A stretch of DNA of 64,000 nucleotides from Nicotiana tabacum (lineage: Eukaryota > Streptophyta > Magnoliopsida > Solanales > Solanaceae), in NCBI RefSeq assembly GCF_000715075.1, contig NC_134101.1, positions 134,988,237 to 135,052,236 of the forward strand, read 5' to 3'. Of this stretch, positions 22,692 to 33,686 are shown piece by piece. The notes beneath the pieces were generated by a model. It did no database searches, was not told where the DNA came from, and saw only the letters and a program-made list of their open reading frames with translations. Made by a program: the position numbers and the translations under genes. How positions within the stretch are numbered: the stretch's first letter is position 1; each line of letters opens with the position of its first letter.

Positions 22692-23393
22692 TGTGATGAC
22701 CCAAAAGGTCATCACTTATTTTAGAAATAAATTTCGTATTTTGAGGCCTTAAAAGCGCCTTTTTGTCTCACCTCAATTTGCATGTGCAGTCCGGGCGTGT
22801 ATCCGGAAAGCCATTATGTGAAAATCTTTGAAAAATGATGAATTTTGCATTTAAAATGAATTTAGGTTGACTTCGGTCAACATTTTGGGTAAACGGATAT
22901 GGATCCGTGATTTGACAGTCCCAGAGGGTCCGTATGAAAATATGGAACTTGGGCGTATGCGCGGAATTGAATTCCGAGGTCCCAAGCCCGAGAAATGAAC
23001 TTTTAAAGAAAATTATTTTTTGAAATATATACGAGTTTTTGGAAATCGGGCCCATATTTTGGTTCTGGAGCCCAGTACAAGTTTGAAATAATAATTAGGT
23101 TGAATCTATAAAATTCGGTAAAGATCGGAATTGTTTTGGTATAAAACGGACTTAAAGTTGAGAAATTGGAAATTTTGGTGTTCTTGAATGATTTCATGAA
23201 TTTGAGGTTTAATTCATAGTTGTTGATGTTATTTTGAGAATGTGGTTGCACGAGCAAGTTTGTACAATGTTTTTAGGTTGGTGTGCATGTTTGGTTTGGA
23301 GCCCCGAGGGCTCGGGTGAGTTTTGGATAGGCCACGGAGTGAAATTGGACTTAGGATCAAGTGCTAGTATCTGGTATTTTTGCCCAGGCCTCT

Positions 23394-26326
23394 TGTAACG
23401 ACCCGACCGATCGTTTTGAGCTTTTGCACTTTGCTCGCCAGTTCTCGGGCATGTCTTGCCCCGTGTGATGTATTATGACTTATGCAAATCGTCGGTTTGG
23501 TTTTCAAGGTAACCAGAATGAATTTTGAAGAACAGTTCTCAGTTTGAACCTTAAAATTTGAAAGGTTTGACCAAGATTTGAATTGTTAGTAGATGACCTC
23601 GGATTGGAATTTTTATTATTTGGTTAGCTCCGTTAGGTGATTTGGGACTTTGGAGCATGATCGGAATGCATTTTGGAGGTCCGGAGTAGATTTAGGCTTG
23701 AATTGGCGAAATTGGAATTTTGGCGTTTTTCGGTTGATAGGTGAGATTTTGATATAGGGGTCGGAATGGAATTCCGGAAGTTGTAACATGTTCGTAATGT
23801 CATTTTGGATACGTGTGCAAATATTCAGGTCAATGGGAGGTGTTTTGGATGGTTTCGGCATCGTTAGTGGAATTTAGAAATTTCAAAGTTCATAGGCTTG
23901 AATTTGATGTGATTTCGATGTTTTTGCATTGTTTTTGGTGTTTCGAGGGTTCGACTAAGTTTGAATGATGCTATGGGATATGTTGGTAGGTTCGGTTGAG
24001 GTTCCGGGGGCCTCGGGTGTATTTTGGATGCTCAAATGGGCACTTTTGATCTTTCGGAGATTGCTGGTTTTCTGGTGTTTTAGCAGCATTGGTTTGTTCA
24101 TTGCGTTCACGTGAGTTCATCCGTGATCACGTAGAGTAAGTTGAGGCCAGGCAGATTTTGTGAATAGCGATCGCGAAGGTAGGAGTGCGATCGCGTAGGG
24201 TGAGCAGTCTTGGTCACTGCGTTCGCGTGGAGGCCTTTGCGTGCGCGTAAAAGGACTTGGAGTAGCAACGAAGTGATGGAATTGCTCGCGATCGCATTGT
24301 TGTGAGGAGTTGTTTTACGCGATCGCATAGGTGTTTCTGCGACCGCGTAGGGTGAAATAACTGGGTAGTATTTAAATAGCCAATCTGCGACCCTTCTTCA
24401 TTTTCCACCATTTTTTATCGGGATTGAAGCTTTTGAGGGAGATTTTAGAGGAAACCAAAGGGGAATCACTTGGAGGTAATATTCTTGACTTCATAACTCG
24501 CTTATATATGATTAAAGGTCTAATTAGTGGTGAAAAATTAGGAAAACATCAGTGCAAAATGGGTAATTAGGGCTTGAGATTAAGAGACCTTAAAATGGGT
24601 ATTTGAGGGGTCAATTGAACTGCGATTTCAGTGTTCTTGATATGTATAGACTCGTGGGAGGATGAGGATCATTTTGGCATAAATTTTATCGAGTTCTGAC
24701 ATGGTCCCGGGGGCCGGGTTTGGCCAATTTCGGGATTTTTGGTATAAATTTGATATTTTCGAATGAGCTTTGTTCCCTTAGCATATTTTGATGGTATGAA
24801 TCTGCTTTTGGCGAGATTGGAGCATTCAGAGGCCGAGTCGAGAGGCAAGGGCATCACGGGATAAAGTTGGACTGGATTGAGGTAAGTAATGATTGTAAAT
24901 GTCTGTCCTGAGGGTATGAAACTCCTGATTTCACATCGCTATGCTATATTGAGGTGGAGCACACGCTAGATGGCGAGCATGGGGTCGTGCACCATTGGGG
25001 ATTGTGACTTAGTCCATCCCAAATGACTGTTTTACTACTTATTTGATTGAAAATTGTTTGCAATCATCATGTTTTGGGCTGAATGCCATATTTGGGCCTC
25101 GTGCCAACTGTTTTGGACCCTTAGAATATTTTTAGTGCTATTTTCTCACTGTTTTGATTTTTATATCTGTACTCAGTCATGCTATATTCTACTGTTTTCA
25201 TAACTCAGCCATGTTTACTCGGTTTTAATACCTTAAATGATATTTTGGGCTGAGCATCATATTTTACTGTGCCCCAGTGGCTTTTAGAGATTTCTGACTG
25301 AGTAAGGCCGAGGGCCTGTGTTGTGAGGATACTTTTGGGTCGGGCTGCACGCAGCAACAGTGATAACTGATTTATGATTATGAGGCCGAGGGCCAGAGTT
25401 GTACGCCACAAGGTGGCTTGATATGAGGCCGAGAGCATATTGATTATGCCACGAGATGGCTTGATATTGCGCTTGGGCCGTAAGGGCCCCTCCCGGAGTC
25501 TGTACACCCCCTGTGAGTACGGGTACCCATTGTGATATGAGATATAGCCCGAGGGGTTGGTGTTGTTCCATGTTATTGCCCGAGGGGCTGATTCTATTGA
25601 CATTGTGCCCGAGGGGCGGATTTTATGTGTTTATTTTTTCTATTTGCTTTTTATTTACTTTTGTCTAAGGGGCTGTTTATGGTACATGATTTTCCCGAGA
25701 GGCTGTTTATGTTTCCATCCTTTTTACTCACTATTTTATCACTCGTTTGAAACTATTGAAATTTATATTAAAAGGTTTTTATGGAAACTAAGCTTGATTT
25801 ACAAAATAAATGATTTTTGTACTGTTTTGGAAAGGTACTGCATTTGCTATATTGTTACGCTGTGTTTTACGTGTTTTCTTATTGCTCAGCTTTCATTTAC
25901 CTTTATACATATTGAGTTGGAGTACTCACATTGCTCCCTGCACCTCGTGTGCAGATTCGGGTATTTCTGAACCCGATAGTGAGTATTGATTGCTTAGAGG
26001 CAGGGTCATCGGAGTTTAGCAAGGTAGTTGCCCAGCGTTCGCAGCACAAATTTTCTCCCTCTTGTTTTCATTAGACTATATTCAGTACATTTTCAGACTT
26101 TTCATTGTATTCATACCTTAGTAGATGCACGTGACTTGTGACACCCCGATGTTGAGCTTGTATATTATTTCCGCACTATTCATGTAGACTTACATTATGA
26201 AACATTTGTTTAATTAAAGGCTTAAAATGATTCTTAATGATCAATGGTTAAATTTGGGAGTTGTGTCGGCTGGCCTAGTTTCATGATAGGCACTATCACG
26301 ACCGGGTCGGTTTTAGGGTCATGACA
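23394..26326 (+). mobile_element. Solo LTR inserted in B LTR3 (2933 bp)
   Basis: It starts TGTAACGACCCGACCGATCG and ends GGGTCATGACA, with no interior. Flanks are CCTCT (23389-23393) and CCTCC (26327-26331). LTR2 shows the uninterrupted site as GGCCTCTGATCTCGC, so the last base of the right copy has changed. Inside are GCGATCGC words at 24105-24350, a TATA-like TATTTAAATAGCC near 24369, and a GCCGAGGGCC / CGAGGGGCTG repeat region at 25300-25690. The last 1.2 kb aligns in reverse with the LTRs of I. A solo LTR normally arises by recombination between the two LTRs of one copy. Confidence 0.9.
25300..25690. repeat. GCCGAGGGCC / CGAGGGGCTG repeats in the solo LTR
   Basis: Imperfect units with small inverted repeats such as GCCACAAGGTGGC and GCCACGAGATGGC, then short units of GCCCGAGGGGCTG. 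The same region in I LTRs is at 49745-50010 and 57720-57990. Confidence 0.75.
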
Positions 26327-27224
26327 CCTCCGATCTTGCAATTGTGAGATGAGGCTTCGCAATTGCGAAGTTCTCAGGCTTGGTAATTGCAACCCAGGTT
26401 TCGCAAAAACGAACCAAGCCTGGAAAGGCCCCTTTCGCAAATGCAAAGCCCCCTCTTTCGCAAATGCGACAGGTCCCTCACAAATGCGAACGTGACCGGA
26501 ATGCTTCATGGTCACAAATGCGACATATTCTTCGTATTTGCGAAGATAGCATGCTCTGAAGGGGTTTGCAATTGCGAACCCTGGTAGTAATTGCGACATT
26601 TGCGACCTGCAAATTCATGACTTAGCCGAAAATCTTTCATTTTTCAAACTCTTTCAAAACATACACTCTTGGGCGATTTTCCAAAGAAAAATTCTTCTCC
26701 AAATCGATTGTAAGTCATTTCTAACTCGTTTTCTTCGATCTTTAACATCTTTTCATATGATTTCAACTCAAAATCAAGGGTTTTTGTAAACAAGAGGTAA
26801 AGCGGTAGTTGAGGCTTGAATTGTATTCGTAGCATCGAGGTAAGTGTTTGGTCTAACCTTAGCTTGAGGTTTAGGAGTTGTATCTTATTTGCTACGTGTT
26901 AATTGTGGAGTACGATGTATAGGCATGGTGACGAGTATTTATACGTTGGTGTCAAGCATGCCCGTAGGTCTAGTGTTGTAATTGTAGTGACTCCGTAGAG
27001 ATTTATTCATACTTAAAATGATGACTATCATTGTTGGTTCCCTTGCCGGGATGTTATTGTTTATAATATTGTCTCCCTTGCCGAGATGTTATTGTTATGA
27101 CATTGTCTCCCTTGTTGGGATGTTATTATTTACGATATTGTTTCCCTTGCCGAGATGTTGTTGTTATACTCTTGTTCCCTTGCCAGTATTCTTTTGTGAT
27201 TGTTGTTAATTTATAAATAGGATT

Positions 27225-27512
27225 GGGTGGCACGTCGCCACGGAAATATATAAAATGGTAGCGGGTTGCATGTCTACAATGAGATATATGAAATGGGAGC
27301 GGGTTGCACGCCTGCAACAAGAAATTGGAAATGGGAGCAGGTTGCACGCCTGCAACAAGATATATGAAATGAGAGCGGGTTGCACGCCTGCAACGAGATA
27401 TATGAAATGGGATCGGGTTGCACGCCTGCAACGAGATATATGAAATGGGATTGGGTTGCACGCCTATAACGAGATACATGAAATGGGATCGGGTTGCACG
27501 CCTTCAACAAGA
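27225..27512. repeat. Hairpin minisatellite in B LTR3 (8 units)
   Basis: Same family of units as in LTR1 and LTR2, including the leading variant GTGGCACGTCGCCAC, which pairs over five bases. Confidence 0.9.
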
Positions 27513-27624
27513 TAGAAATGAAAGTGAATTCTACATTTGTTTTCCTTATCCTTGTTAGTAATTGGAATTTGCTTTCTTTATATTCCTCTTGATATTCTGC
27601 TGTTATCTGTTACTCCCCGAAGCA

Positions 27625-28467
27625 TTATGCATTTTTATCATTTATACATATACATTGACCCATGACTAGATGGTGTGATATACGCTTAATTATATGTATA
27701 TATATGTATATGGGATATGGGAAAATGTTACGACATTATATACGCACCACCACCTGATTAGTTGGTATATGTTGATGATTTTTCCCACAGTGGCCGAGAT
27801 GATATGATGGGATGCCCTCAGAGGCCTGATGATGTTATGTACACCTATACCTATGCATGATACAACATTCACACGCACGTGCATGACACTATAAATGTTG
27901 CAAAATTTACAAAGTTATTCAAACTTATAGGTGGATTTCATTATTCCATGTTTTATGTATGTCTTTTATGTACTGATTGTCATGTCTTACATACTCAGTA
28001 CATTATTCGTAATGACGCCCTATTTTTCGGGGCCTGCATTTCATGCCCGCAGGTGTAGGTAAGCAAGCTGACTGTCCCGTTTCTTAAGATCCTTGATCAA
28101 CGAGAGTTGGCGTGCTCCACTTGATCTGGAGCTGCTTTTGATTTTGGTACGATATTCTTGTATACATATATGGGTATGATGTGGCTCAGTCCCGTCTTTG
28201 TACAGTTGTATTTCTATTAAAGGTCTATAGACAACTATGTATAGTTGGATAGTATGTGGCATTGTCGGCTTTCAGTTTTGGGTATATAGTTGTCTATAGC
28301 AGCCTTACCGGCTCGCCCACTCTATTCCGCATGTATATGTACATATGTCTTTTGGATAGGTTTCCCTCACGTATGTTATCCATGTTTATCTCTTAAACAC
28401 ATGCTTAAGGATGTTCGACATGTAGGATTCAGGCACCCATCGCAGCCCATCAGTTTGGGTTGTGACA
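27625..28467 (+). repeat. 5' LTR of C, left part missing (843 bp)
   Basis: It aligns with the last 850 bp of the C 3' LTR (about 34655-35509), through GGCCGAGATGATATGATGGG and the ending GGTTTGGGTTGTGACA form. About 960 bp at the LTR start is absent. The junction with B LTR3 is at AGCATTATGCATTT. Because the promoter half is gone, C could not be transcribed from this end. Confidence 0.85.
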
Positions 28468-28470
28468 AAA

Positions 28471-28484
28471 GTGGTAGCAAAGCA
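28471..28484 (+). other. Primer-binding site of C
   Basis: GTGGTAGCAAAGCA follows the LTR after three bases. It is a tRNA-iMet type site with two changes from TGGTATCAGAGC. Confidence 0.7.
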
Positions 28485-28660
28485 GTTCTATCCTAGGATT
28501 GTCTACAGACCGTGTCTAGTAGAGTCTTGTTTATGGGTGTGTTGTGCAGTACACTTATAGACAGGAGGCTACAAGACATGTAGGATGGTATCCTCTCTTT
28601 TTACCTTAGATCGTGCGATATTAGAATTTATGTTCCTAACAATATGTTACATTTTCAGCG

Positions 28661-29880
28661 ATGCCTCTGAAGACTACAGCTGCCCAGAAGGAAAAGTCCG
28701 TAGCTGGTGAGACTACTAGCTGAGCGCCACAAGTTACCAGGGCTCGGAGAGAGTTTCATAGTGAGATTCCATCTCAAACTTCACATACCCCATCCTCTCT
28801 AGAAGAGCTCTGAGTGGCACCAGCTCCAGCGCCCGCCCCTGTACGTTCAGACCCTCAGCCAAATACACCGGGTCAGGAGATGAGAGATGTTATTCAGCTA
28901 TTAACTCGATTAGTAACCATGTAGGCTCGGTGTTAGGAAGTAGGTATTGGTCATGCAGATAGGTCCGTCAGTGCGAGGGTTCGTGATTTCATTAATTTGG
29001 ACCCTGCGGTATTCACTAGGGAAGACCCAAACAAAGACCCTCGGGTATTTATTGATAGAATGCTGAGGACTTTAAGGGTAATTAAGGCCATTACGACTGA
29101 GTCAGTTGAGCTAGCTTCCTATAGACTTCAAGATGTTGCAGTTAATTGGTACGAGTCTTGGGAGTTGTCCAAAGGTGAGAATGCCCTCCAGCAGTATGGC
29201 AGGAGTTTACAGAAGCTTTTCTTCGTCATTATCTACCACCAGAGCTTACGCCGGCCAGAGTTGATAGGTTCTTGACCCTTCGGCAGGGTAACATGAGTGC
29301 TCGGGAGTACAGTCTTCAATTCGATTTGTTGGCTAGGTATACTCCCACTATTGTATCTAAGATGGAGGATCAGGTTCACCGGTTCGTGATGGGATTAGGG
29401 CTGTACTTGCTTAATGATTGTATGTTAGTCTCACTTCAGCTAAACATGGATATTTCTCGTATTTAGGCATACGCTTAGGGTGTAGAGGAGCGTAAGTAGA
29501 AACAAAAGGCCGATCATGAGCATGATAGGGCCCAAAATAAGAGAGCGAGGTCTTCGGGTCTTTCTAGTGAGTTTCGAGGTGGTCAAACACAATAGTACGT
29601 GAGGTATCCAGCCCAGCCATCGGCTAGCCCATCCCCTCAGTTTGGCGGTAAGAGATTTGATCGTTCCATATATTCAGGGCCTGGTCAGAATTCCAGGGCC
29701 TCAGGTTCTAAGTATAGGGGTGAGTCAAGTCAAATGAGGCTGCCCTTGCCACAATATGCCCAGTGTGGTAAGCAGCATGCCAGGCAGTTCCATATGGGAT
29801 TGGGTATTTGTTATACTTTTTGTTATCTAGGCCACATTATGAGGGATTGTCCGATGAGAGGTGATGCAAGCATAGCTTAG
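28661..29880 (+). pseudogene. gag of chromovirus C
   Basis: The ATG at 28661 starts MPLKTTAAQKEKSVAGETTS and is followed by a stop. The core spans about 28997-29466 in two nearly adjacent frames (DPNKDPRVFIDRMLRTLRVI; then LRQGNMSAREYSLQFDLLAR). A basic, Ser/Gly-rich tail leads to a damaged zinc knuckle at 29809-29850. This reads CYTFCYLGHIMRDC, so the second cysteine is one residue later than in the CX2CX4HX4C form. The gene has several stops. Gag of this type coats and packages the RNA. Confidence 0.85.
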
Positions 29881-29901
29881 CCAACGGGATCTGTAGTTGG
29901 T

Positions 29902-30400
29902 TTGTCATCATCAGTACGCCCCCCTGGGCAAGGTTCACCAGTACCAATGAGTCGTGGTAGAGGCAGAGGTGGAGCATCTAGCTCGAGCGGTCCTCAAAAC
30001 TGCATTTATGCGTTGGTAGGACGACATGATCAGGAGTCATCACCTGATGTTGTTACAAGTATATTATCAGTCTCCTCATATGATGTATATTCACCAATTG
30101 ACCTAGGTTCCACCTTATCATATGTTACTCCATTGGTTGCTAGTAAGTTTGGGATAAAACCTGAATTGGTTAAACCTTTTGAGGTGTTTATACATGTTGG
30201 GGACTCAGTGATAGCTAATCGAGTATATATGGTTGTATAATAGTAGTTCTTAGTCGATCTACCGTAGCGGACCTAATCAAGTTAGATATGGTAGAATTTG
30301 ATGTTATAATAGGTATGGATTGGTTGGCTTCTTGTCATGCCAACGTTGATTGTAGATCAAAGATAGTCCGATTTTAATTTCTAGGGGAGCCTATTTTCGA
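29902..30400 (+). pseudogene. Protease region of C
   Basis: An Arg/Gly-rich linker (SRGRGRGGASSSSG) precedes NCIYALVGRHDQESSPDVVTS and the active-site stretch SPIDLGSTLSYVTP. The catalytic Asp and following Gly are present. A stop follows RVYMVV at 30238. The sequence then continues in another frame with LDMVEFDVIIGMDWLASC, the usual second half of this protease. It would have cut the polyprotein. Confidence 0.8.
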
Positions 30401-30461
30401 GTGGAAAGGTAATACGGCGTCGCCGAGAGGTAGATTTATTTCCTATCTCAAGGCAAGGAAG

Positions 30462-31871
30462 ATGACCAGAAAGGGCTGTATTTATCACTTAATTCGGGTT
30501 CAGGATGTAGAAGTAGAGTCACCAACCATTCAGTCCATCCTTGTGGTTAATGAGTTTCCCGATGTTTTTCCCAATAAGCTTCCGGGTCTTCCACCAGAGC
30601 GAGAAATTGAGTTTGCTATTGACCTACTACCAGATACTCATGCAATATCTATTCCTCCCTATAGAATGACCCCCGCAGAGCTGAACGAGTTAAACGAACA
30701 ACTAAAGGACTTGCTTGAAAAAGGCTTTATCAGACTTAGTACATCTTCGTGGGGAGCACCTATGTTATTTGTGAGGAAGAAAGATGGTTCCTTACAGATG
30801 TGTATTGATTATAGACAGTTGAATAAGGTGACGATCAAGAATAAGTACCCGCTCCCAAAGATTGATGATTTATTTTATCAGTTGCAAGGTACCAAGTGTT
30901 TTTCAAAGATAGACTTGAGGTCCAGGTACTATCAGGTAAGGGTTAAGGAGGAAGATATTCCGAAGACAACATTCAAGACTAGATACGGGCACTTTGAGTT
31001 TTGTGTTATGTCATTCGGTTTGACCAATGCCCCAGCAGTATTCATGGATTTGATGAACCGTGTGTTCAAGCCCTTTTTAGATCTATTCGTAATTGTATTT
31101 ATCGAGGATATATTGGTGTATTCACGTTTAGAGGTTGAGCATGCAGATCATTTACGTATTGTGCTCAGAGTTCTACCAAAAAGGAAGTTGTATGCAAAAT
31201 TCTCTAAATGTGAATTCTGGTTGAACTCTGTAGCTTTCCTTGGGCATATCATTTCGAGTGAAGGCATCCGGGTGGATACACAAAAGATTGAGGCAGTAAA
31301 GACTTGGCCTAGACCCATAACACCGTTAGAGTTTCGTAGCTTTCTCAGTTTGACAGGCTATTATAGGAGATTTGTAGAGGGATTTTCTTCCCTTTCAGCA
31401 CCTTTGACAAAGTTGACTCAGAAGGGAGCAAAGTTTCAATGGACTGATGCTTGCGAACAGATTTTCCAGGCATTAAAGGACATATTAACTTCAGCACTAG
31501 TTCTAGTGCTCCTAGAAGGGACCGATGGTTATGCTATCTATTGTGATGCTTCAAGCGTTGGATTAAGTTGTGTGCCGATGCAGCATGGTAAGTTTGTAGC
31601 TTATGCTTCTAGAAAACTAAGAAAGCACGAGAAGAACTACTTGGCCCATGATTTATAGTTAGCCGCGGTGATTCATGCACTAATGATGTGGAGGCACTAC
31701 TTGTATGGCATTCATGTTGATATCTATATGGATCATAAGAGCCTCCAGTATATCTTCAAGCAAAAGGAATTGAATTTACATCAAAGGATATGGTTGGAGC
31801 TACTTAAAGACTATGACGTTGATATACCATCCGGGAAAAGCGAACGTAGTAGCCGACGCCCTCAGATGTAG
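30462..31871 (+). pseudogene. Reverse transcriptase and RNase H of C (longest frame in the window)
   Basis: A 398-codon frame (30462-31658) covers the linker ([19 protein letters not shown]), RT blocks with [18 protein letters not shown] and [15 protein letters not shown], the catalytic box at 31098-31109, and RNase H with YCDASS (Asp at 31545-31547). The catalytic box reads FIED where the family has FIDD; GAG at 31104-31106 makes the first catalytic Asp a Glu. A TAG at 31656 splits RNase H, which continues in frame with [15 protein letters not shown] up to 31871. RT copies RNA into DNA; D-to-E in this box would be expected to cripple it. Confidence 0.92.
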
Positions 31872-31910
31872 ATGTATGGGTAGCATGTCATATTTACAAC
31901 AAAAAAAAAG

Positions 31911-33500
31911 ATGGGAATAGCCCATGAGATTCATCAGCTAGCTAGTCTTGGAGTTCGGTTACTGGACTCAGGTGATATTGGAATTACTATTCAGGATACG
32001 ACAACATCCTTTTTAGTAACTAAAGTAAAGGAACACCAGTACGAGGATCCTGTGTTAGTCCATTATATGGATACCACCCCTCAGAAGGAGAAGATACCAT
32101 TTGAAATTATAGAAGATGGGGTCCTCAGATATTGAGCACGATTATATGTCCCCTAATGTTGCAGGGCTGCATCAGCAGGTTATGGGAGAAACTCACTATT
32201 CCCGTTATTCTATTCATCCAGGAGCGACAAAGATGTATCATGATATCAGGGAAGTATATTGGTGGGACGGAATGAAAAAGGATATAGCGGAGTTTGTTGC
32301 TCAGTGTCCTAACTGTCAGCAGGTTAAGATTGAGCATCAAAAACCCGATGGATTATTGCAGGCTATGGAAATTCTGACTTGGAAATGGGAAGTAATCAAT
32401 ATGGATTTCATTGTAGGCTTACCTTATACCCAACAAAAGTTCGATTTGATATGGGTGTTTGTTGATAGGCTTACAAAGTCAGCCCATTTTCGGCCCATTA
32501 GGACTACATATTTCGTAGAGGATTATGCAAAGCTTTATATTAAGGAGATAGTACGACCGCATGGTATCCCTGTATCTATTATCTCGGATAGAGGGGATCA
32601 ATTTACAGCTAACTTCTAGAGGTCCTTCCAAAAACGATTGGGGATTCAGGTAAGTCTTAGTACAATATTTCATCCCCAGACAGACGGTCATGCTGAGCAT
32701 ACTATTCAGACACTTGAGAATATGTTATAAGCTTGTGTGATAGACTTCAAAGGTAGCTGAGGTGATCATCTGCCTCTTATTGAGTTCACATATAATAATA
32801 GCTACCATTCCAGTATTCAGATGGCTCCATACGAAGCTCTTTACGGACGGAAGTGTAGGTCGCCTATAGGGTAGTTCAATGTTGGGGAAACTACGTTAGT
32901 AGGACCAGAATTGGTACAACAGGCAATCAAGAAAATTATGCTTATACAGGAAAGGCTATTAGCAGCTTAAAGCCGTCATAAGTCTTATGCGGATAATCGA
33001 CGGCGAGGCTTGGAGTTTCAGGTTGACGATTAGGTATTCCTAAAGGTATCACCCATGAAAGGTGTTATGAGGTTTGGTAAGAAAGGAAAACTTAGCCCTC
33101 GGTACATTGGACCCTATAGGATCATACATAAGGTAGGCCAGTTAGCATATGAGTTAGACTTGCCTTCGGACTTCAAGTCTGTACATCCAGTCTTCCATGT
33201 GGCTATGCTCCGTAAATGTATCGGAGATCCTTCTAGAATCATGTCAGTTGATGACGTTCAGGTCACAGAGCAGCTATCATATGAAAAAACTCTCATTGCA
33301 ATATTAGACAGACATGTTCGGAGATTGAGAACTAAAGACGTAGCTTCGATTAAAGTACTTTGGAGAAACAACAATGTGGAAGAAATGACTTGGGAGGCCG
33401 AGGAAGACATGAGTCTAGATATCCCTACTTATTTCCTCCTCCAGAGAAGGTTCCAACTGAGATATCACAACCTTAAGGTACGTGTATGGATTCTTGTGCT
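31911..33500 (+). pseudogene. Integrase of C with chromodomain-like tail
   Basis: The zinc domain is at 32190-32330 (HYSRYSIHPGATKM ... CPNCQQVK). The catalytic core has Asp in NMDFIVGLP, Asp in IISDRGDQF (about 32580) and Glu in DGHAEHT (about 32690). Stops occur at 32617 (a Trp site in I), 32728, 32758, 32873, 32968 and 33031. The C-terminal part (33055-33585) is open: SPRYIGPYRI, HPVFHVAMLRK, and the tail VLWRNNNVEEMTWEAEEDM resembling a chromodomain. Integrase inserts the DNA copy, and the tail may direct it to chromatin. The stops make this copy dead. Confidence 0.88.
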
Positions 33501-33673
33501 AGTTATTGTTATTGGTCGTGTGAGGTCATTGTCGTCATTGATGATTGTGGCCCCATGTGGCATTAAATTATTGAGTTCTACATGAAGAGTTAGTAGCAGT
33601 ATTGTTACAAAGGCAACTCTACCAAAGTTATATAGATCCCCGAAGAATTAAACATTCGAGGACGAATGTTTCT

Positions 33674-33686
33674 AAGGGGGGAAAGA
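33674..33686 (+). other. Polypurine tract of C
   Basis: AAGGGGGGAAAGA sits directly before the 3' LTR and after TTCGAGGACGAATG, the phrase that ends chromovirus interiors in this window. It would prime plus-strand DNA synthesis. Confidence 0.88.

Larger units (their letters stand above)
22692..27624 (+). repeat. Third B-family LTR (LTR3), split by a solo LTR and 3'-truncated
   Basis: It starts TGTGATGACCC with a complete terminal dyad: GTGATGACC and GGTCATCAC pair across CAAAA (22693-22715). The left part runs to 23393 and the right part resumes at 26332 within the palindrome cluster. It lacks about 320 bp present in LTR2 (junction at 26785-26790). It has eight hairpin units (27225-27512). 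It stops at about 27624, some 600 bp short of a full end, where C LTR sequence begins. Confidence 0.85.

Noticed and set aside
30462..31658. Possible endogenous pararetrovirus (caulimovirus-like) polymerase
   Set aside because: RT and RNase H are followed by an integrase with a zinc domain and D-D-E core, and the element has LTRs and a polypurine tract. That is Ty3/gypsy and not a pararetrovirus.
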